NCBI GenBank assembly: GCA_021730835.1
Contig: JAKFYP010000151.1
Location: 1-6,444 of the forward strand
Source: Alphaproteobacteria bacterium
GTDB taxonomy: Bacteria > Pseudomonadota > Alphaproteobacteria > Rickettsiales > UBA998
DNA: 6,444 nucleotides
Direction: 5' to 3'
Shown here: in pieces, positions 5,326-6,444 of the stretch
How positions within the stretch are numbered: the stretch's first letter is position 1
Layout of the letters: each line of letters starts with the position of its first letter
Notes under the pieces: model-generated
Databases searched by the model: none
Told to the model about the DNA's origin: nothing
What the model saw: only the letters and a program-made list of their open reading frames with translations
Program-made: the position numbers and the translations under genes

Positions 5326-6444
5326 ATGAGCGCCTCTACCGATTCCCCGCCCCAGCCGGATAAACGCACGGCAAAAGCCCGCTACACCCAAAGCGTTCAG
5401 GGCACGGAATTGCCGCTTGAGACCATGATGAGCGGGCTTTATCCGGTGCAGGAGGGAGATGCGTTGGTCATGCGCTCGGTGATGGATTCTATCTATGAGC
5501 GTCAGGATCAACTGGTGGATATCGTCGTCGATACCTGCCTTGAACTGGTCTTGTATCAAAAATTGCTAAGCGGCGTTTCGGCGCAGAACATCGTTAAAGT
5601 GCAGGAATTGCTGAGGCCGCTGAATGACGAGGATCTTGGTAGCGTTGCCACCATCACGCGGCTGGAGGAAAGGCTAGGCGCCATTCCGGCGGACGCTACC
5701 GATGCGGAGAAAAAAGAAGCGCTGTTTAAGATTGTTCAGGAGTTCAGAGACAAAGGATTGATCGCAACCCGCCGCCATTTCGTTGCCGATGATAAAATCG
5801 GGGAATATCAGGATTTCGTCCAGAAATTCGTCACGGCGTGGGATAGCTATGAGCGCGACATACAGGACTGGCGAAGCCACGGGCGCTACGACGAACCGGC
5901 CCCGGAGCCGCCCGGTCAGGGCGATGAGCAGGCGCAAGACACAAAAAACACGCGTTTTCGCTTTCAGCCCCGCGATCCGCGCATTGAAGAAATGAATAAG
6001 GCTTTTGGGGATATTTTCCTGATCCATAATCCGGGCGCTAAAAACGAGAGTTCCGCCATAAAGAAAATTGTTGACCTGAATACGCCGCCGGTTGAGTATC
6101 ACCTGAACGCCGCTGAAATATGCGATATCAACCGTCTGAACGTGGCATTGAAGGATCCCGCCCTGATAGACCCGTTTAACCGGCTGCTTGAGGAACGGGT
6201 ACAGAAATTGCTTCCACCGGAGATGCATGAGAAAGCCACTCATCGGGGGCCGCTGAATGTCAAACGACATGGGTATTTTGACCGGAAAACATTCTTCTGC
6301 CTTCCGCGCAAACCGGGTGATGCCCTACCCGATCTGAAAGGGAGCATCGCCGAAGTGCAAATCGGCAACGAACAAATGCAGCATTGTGCGCCGCTGACGC
6401 ATCTTATCTACGACCTGACCAAAGAAATGGCGGAAAATGGTGTT
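5326..6444 (+). CDS. Divergent RelA/SpoT-like nucleotidyltransferase domain protein, N-terminal 373 residues; 3' end outside window
   Basis: The frame is open from the ATG at 5326 to the window edge. Residues 1-185 are a soluble, mostly helical region I do not recognise. Residues 189-208 form a Pro/Glu/Asp/Gln-rich linker. From about 226 onward the sequence matches the RelA/SpoT synthetase signatures in order. K239, S243 and K247 follow the K-x3-S-x3-K phosphate-binding loop. D267-I-N-R270 matches the metal-binding Asp motif, followed by the DPALIDPFNRLLEERV helix. G316-Y317 matches the Tyr that stacks on the acceptor guanine, and E343-V-Q-I with M351, A355, H359 and Y362 matches the catalytic Glu motif. 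Family enzymes move pyrophosphate from ATP to GDP or GTP, or in toxic variants to ATP or tRNA. No HD hydrolase motif is visible. The Arg two residues before the loop Lys in canonical enzymes is Gly here (G237). Which acceptor it uses, and whether it is active, is unknown. A very divergent non-enzymatic relative is the main alternative. Confidence 0.72.
   Translation, partial: MSASTDSPPQPDKRTAKARYTQSVQGTELPLETMMSGLYPVQEGDALVMRSVMDSIYERQDQLVDIVVDTCLELVLYQKLLSGVSAQNIVKVQELLRPLNDEDLGSVATITRLEERLGAIPADATDAEKKEALFKIVQEFRDKGLIATRRHFVADDKIGEYQDFVQKFVTAWDSYERDIQDWRSHGRYDEPAPEPPGQGDEQAQDTKNTRFRFQPRDPRIEEMNKAFGDIFLIHNPGAKNESSAIKKIVDLNTPPVEYHLNAAEICDINRLNVALKDPALIDPFNRLLEERVQKLLPPEMHEKATHRGPLNVKRHGYFDRKTFFCLPRKPGDALPDLKGSIAEVQIGNEQMQHCAPLTHLIYDLTKEMAENGV
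6025..6444 (+). other. RelA/SpoT-like catalytic region (partial)
   Basis: This covers residues 234-373 of the gene. It holds the phosphate-binding loop (K239 to K247), D267/R270, Y317 and E343 with the trailing M351, A355, H359, Y362 pattern. The D-x-x-R spacing and the GYFD element are closer to the small or effector-like RelA/SpoT families, which often read D-L-x-R and GYRD, than to the housekeeping Rel/SpoT enzymes. The end of the domain lies beyond the window. Confidence 0.68.

Noticed and set aside
5326..5880. HD hydrolase domain in the N-terminal part of the RelA/SpoT-like protein
   Set aside because: No HxxxHD pattern is present; the nearest candidate, RRHFVADD, lacks the required spacing and partners.
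5674..6270. 198-codon open frame on the minus strand
   Set aside because: The plus strand here encodes a continuous frame with a strong binding site and RelA/SpoT-like motifs; the minus product shows no recognisable features.

Overview
The window looks like a bacterial chromosome segment of moderate GC. The fatty acyl-CoA ligase at the left edge most resembles proteobacterial, especially alphaproteobacterial, FadD proteins. That is a recollection-based judgement; no rRNA or other marker gene confirms it. There are five protein-coding genes, two of them cut by the window edges. I see no tRNA, rRNA, CRISPR array, insertion sequence or attachment site. No gene-free gap exceeds about 230 bases.

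Layout from left to right. (1) Bases 2-1258, + strand: the C-terminal 418 residues of a long-chain fatty acyl-CoA ligase with all the expected AMP-binding motifs. (2) Bases 1371-2702, + strand: an AAA-type ATPase of the AAA_14/DUF4143 family with an intact P-loop, a winged-helix-like region and a C-terminal PD-(D/E)xK-like core. A Gly/Asp/Ser-rich stretch of about 30 residues separates the ATPase part from the DUF4143 part. (3) Bases 2714-4870, - strand: a 718-residue soluble, highly charged protein I do not recognise. It has three degenerate repeats, a long Lys/Glu-rich helix-like tail and a His-rich end. It converges on the ATPase gene with 11 bases between the stop codons. (4) Bases 4871-5101: a divergent intergenic region with a plausible promoter for gene 3 and a 10-base palindrome over its -35 box. 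(5) Bases 5102-5323, + strand: a 73-residue unknown protein. (6) Bases 5326-6444, + strand: a gene running off the right edge, at least 373 residues, tightly coupled to the 73-residue gene.

The most interesting item is gene 6. Its C-terminal half carries, in order, residues matching the RelA/SpoT (p)ppGpp-synthetase catalytic signatures: K239/S243/K247, D267..R270, G316-Y317, and E343-V-Q-I followed by M351, A355, H359 and Y362. An uncharacterised N-terminal region of about 190 residues and a Pro/Asp/Gln-rich linker precede this domain, and there is no HD hydrolase signature. I read it as a divergent RelA/SpoT-like nucleotidyltransferase in a two-gene unit with a small partner. Whether that unit is a toxin-antitoxin pair, an exported effector with a helper, or a housekeeping gene cannot be decided from this sequence.
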